NCBI RefSeq assembly: GCF_965215815.1
Contig: NZ_CBDCEO010000013.1
Location: forward strand, 806,001 to 870,000
Source of the DNA: Poriferisodalis sp965215815
Lineage (GTDB): Bacteria; Actinomycetota; Acidimicrobiia; Acidimicrobiales; Poriferisodalaceae
Length of the DNA: 64,000 bases
Reading direction: 5' to 3'
A program made the position numbers and the translations under genes. The notes beneath the pieces are model-generated. The model had not been told where the DNA came from, searched no databases, and was given only the letters and a program-made list of their open reading frames with translations. Numbering within the stretch: the first letter of the stretch is position 1; every line of letters begins with the position of its first letter. Positions 62,565-64,000 of the stretch are shown here, one piece after another.

Positions 62565-64000
62565 TCAGCCAGTTGCCGTCACCGGGTCAGTATCTCGGCC
62601 GGCCCGCAGCAAGGTTCCGGGACGGGCATCGGTGAACTCGCCGCCGCTGACAGCCACCTCGCCATTGATGAGGACCGTGTTGATGCCGTCAGCCTCGCCG
62701 TACAGGCGCCACGCACCGCCGGGCAGATCCTCGCGCACCTCAATGGGCTTCGGACCAACCGAATCCGGATCGAACACAACGACATCGGCATGCCAGCCGT
62801 TCTCGATTCGACCCCGCCCCGCAAGGCCGTAGAGGCGAGCCGGGATGTCGGTCAGCTTGTGGATGGCGTCCTCAAGTTCGAGCATCTCGCGGTCCCGAGC
62901 TGCGGCCAGCAGGAACGTCGAGTAGTTGAACGTCGCCAGAAAGTCGAGGTGTGCTCCCGCGTCGGAGGCACCGATTACGCAGCGGTCGTCGTTCCACAGT
63001 TCTTGGCGCAGCGCCCAGCTGTCGTCGTCGTCACCCGCGGCACGGGGATACAGGCCGGTCTTGAGGTCGTCGGCCACCACCAGCTCGCAGAGCGCATCCC
63101 ATGGCGTCGTGCCCTGCTCGTCGGCGATGTCGCCGATGGTGCGACCCTCAAAGTGCGCAAGCTCGGGCTTGGACACCTCGCCGACCGTGAGACGTTCCCA
63201 GCGGGCCAGGCCCCGAAAGGCGCTCGGCTGCTGGGCCAGGTCGTTCAGCTCGGCGCGGCGCTGCGGATCAGCCAGCAATGCTGCCTTCTCCGACGGCGAC
63301 AGCGCCATCGGCTCGGTCCAGCCGTGCAGAGTGTCCAGCAGGAATCCGCTCTCGAAGCACAGACGGCTGACAGCGGGCATCGGTGCGGTGAGCGCCACCA
63401 CACGACCGCCTTGGCGGGCCGCGAAGGTGCCCGCTTCGAGCTTCTGCGCAATGGCGTCTCGTTGCCGGCCGTTGGCGAAGATCACGTTCCAGTTGAGCGG
63501 CCGGTCCGCCGCCACCGACATGTCGGTGAGCAACTGGTAGACGTCGGTGTCGAAGCGTTCGATAGTCGGGATGAACTCGATTGCTACGGCGGGACTGTCG
63601 CGCAGCACCGAGCACAGCTCGATCAGCTCCGCGGGATTTGCGTGACGAGACGGCACGCCTTCCCCGTCTGCGTCGTTATGGGTCTTCGCCCATGACGAAC
63701 TGAAGCCCAGGCCTCCGGCGTCGATGCTCTGCGCCAGCATCGCCTTCATGGCAGCGAGGTCGGCGGGCGTGGCTGCCTGGCCCACGGAGCGCTCCCCCAT
63801 CACCACACGCCTCAGTGCACTGTGGCCCACCAGGAAACCGGCGTTGGGCATCAGCGTGCCGTCGATGGCGTCGAGGTACTCGCCGAAGGTGCGCCAGTCC
63901 CAGGGGACGCCTTGTTGCAACGACGCCAGCGGCATGCCCTCCACTCGGGCGAGCATCCGCATGAGGTAGTCGCCGTGCTGTGGCTCGAGCGGAGCGATCG
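62565..64000 (-). CDS. D-aminoacylase-type amidohydrolase, 5' end cut by window edge
   Basis: At least 478 residues of a metal-dependent amidohydrolase run in from the right edge with an open frame (APLEPQHGDYLMRML at the edge). It has the loop LGFSSSWAKTHNDADGEGVPSRHA, a C-terminal DAGAHLDFLATFNYS metal motif, and the ending LYGLAGRGRIENGWHADVVVFDPDSVGP. This is the N-acyl-D-amino-acid deacylase/dihydroorotase-like family that cleaves amide bonds. The N-terminal HxH metal motif is outside the window. It is next to rplM by position only and probably a separate unit. Confidence 0.85.
   Translation of the reverse strand, partial: IAPLEPQHGDYLMRMLARVEGMPLASLQQGVPWDWRTFGEYLDAIDGTLMPNAGFLVGHSALRRVVMGERSVGQAATPADLAAMKAMLAQSIDAGGLGFSSSWAKTHNDADGEGVPSRHANPAELIELCSVLRDSPAVAIEFIPTIERFDTDVYQLLTDMSVAADRPLNWNVIFANGRQRDAIAQKLEAGTFAARQGGRVVALTAPMPAVSRLCFESGFLLDTLHGWTEPMALSPSEKAALLADPQRRAELNDLAQQPSAFRGLARWERLTVGEVSKPELAHFEGRTIGDIADEQGTTPWDALCELVVADDLKTGLYPRAAGDDDDSWALRQELWNDDRCVIGASDAGAHLDFLATFNYSTFLLAAARDREMLELEDAIHKLTDIPARLYGLAGRGRIENGWHADVVVFDPDSVGPKPIEVREDLPGGAWRLYGEADGINTVLINGEVAVSGGEFTDARPGTLLRAGRDTDPVTATG

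Overview
The window is high-GC DNA that reads as an actinobacterial chromosome. The order rplM-rpsI-glmM-glmS-acpS-nnr-alr-tsaE-tsaB-rimI-tsaD-groES-groEL is the one known from Actinomycetota, the groES promoter carries a perfect CIRCE element, and two secreted proteins carry cell-wall-binding type 2 repeats. A DUF222/HNH endonuclease and several leaderless-looking promoters fit the same phylum. Class Acidimicrobiia is my best guess, but it is inference. I saw no rRNA, tRNA or CRISPR array.

Layout. 1-8.4 kb: a catabolic cluster with a PucR-like regulator (cut by the window edge) divergent from a DUF917 protein, a hydantoinase A subunit, a complete ribose-type ABC importer and a convergent Asp/Glu/hydantoin racemase, probably for uptake and processing of a hydantoin-like or related small molecule. 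8.5-11.7 kb: a D-Ala-D-Ala carboxypeptidase with cell-wall-binding repeats, a decayed FAD oxidoreductase and an AbrB/PIN toxin-antitoxin pair. 11.8-22.4 kb: one 3557-residue secreted protein (propeller-like, SwmB-like, Calx-beta, FN3 and cell-wall-binding repeats) whose ribosome-binding site can be masked by a C10 tract. 22.4-26.5 kb: an accessory island between a relic of malate dehydrogenase and the intact mdh. It holds an orphan XRE regulator, a deleted SIR2-SLOG defence-type gene, a DUF222/HNH endonuclease and a divergent DprA followed by a truncated phosphoribosyltransferase.

26.6-43.6 kb: mostly housekeeping genes, namely mdh, folD, a geranylgeranyl-reductase-like flavoprotein, an LPG-synthase-type membrane protein, a GT4 glycosyltransferase, sucCD, pcrA, argJ, a ThDP enzyme with a cupin partner, and guaA. 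43.8-45.9 kb: groEL/groES. 45.97-49.1 kb: a second accessory pocket wedged between groES and tsaD, with an AlbA_2 protein, a lipoprotein, a transposase relic and a PUA/EVE-like protein. 49.4-62.5 kb: the tRNA t6A genes, alr, nnr, acpS, a double-length GlmS carrying three tandem-repeat arrays, an inserted catechol 2,3-dioxygenase, glmM, rpsI and rplM. From 62.6 kb to the edge: a partial D-aminoacylase-type amidohydrolase.

The strongest leads are the island bounded by same-orientation mdh sequences with SIR2-SLOG and DprA-phosphoribosyltransferase remnants, the giant surface protein with its possible slippage switch, and the 1275-residue GlmS. Short tandem duplications of 13-30 bp recur in linkers and at stop codons throughout the window.
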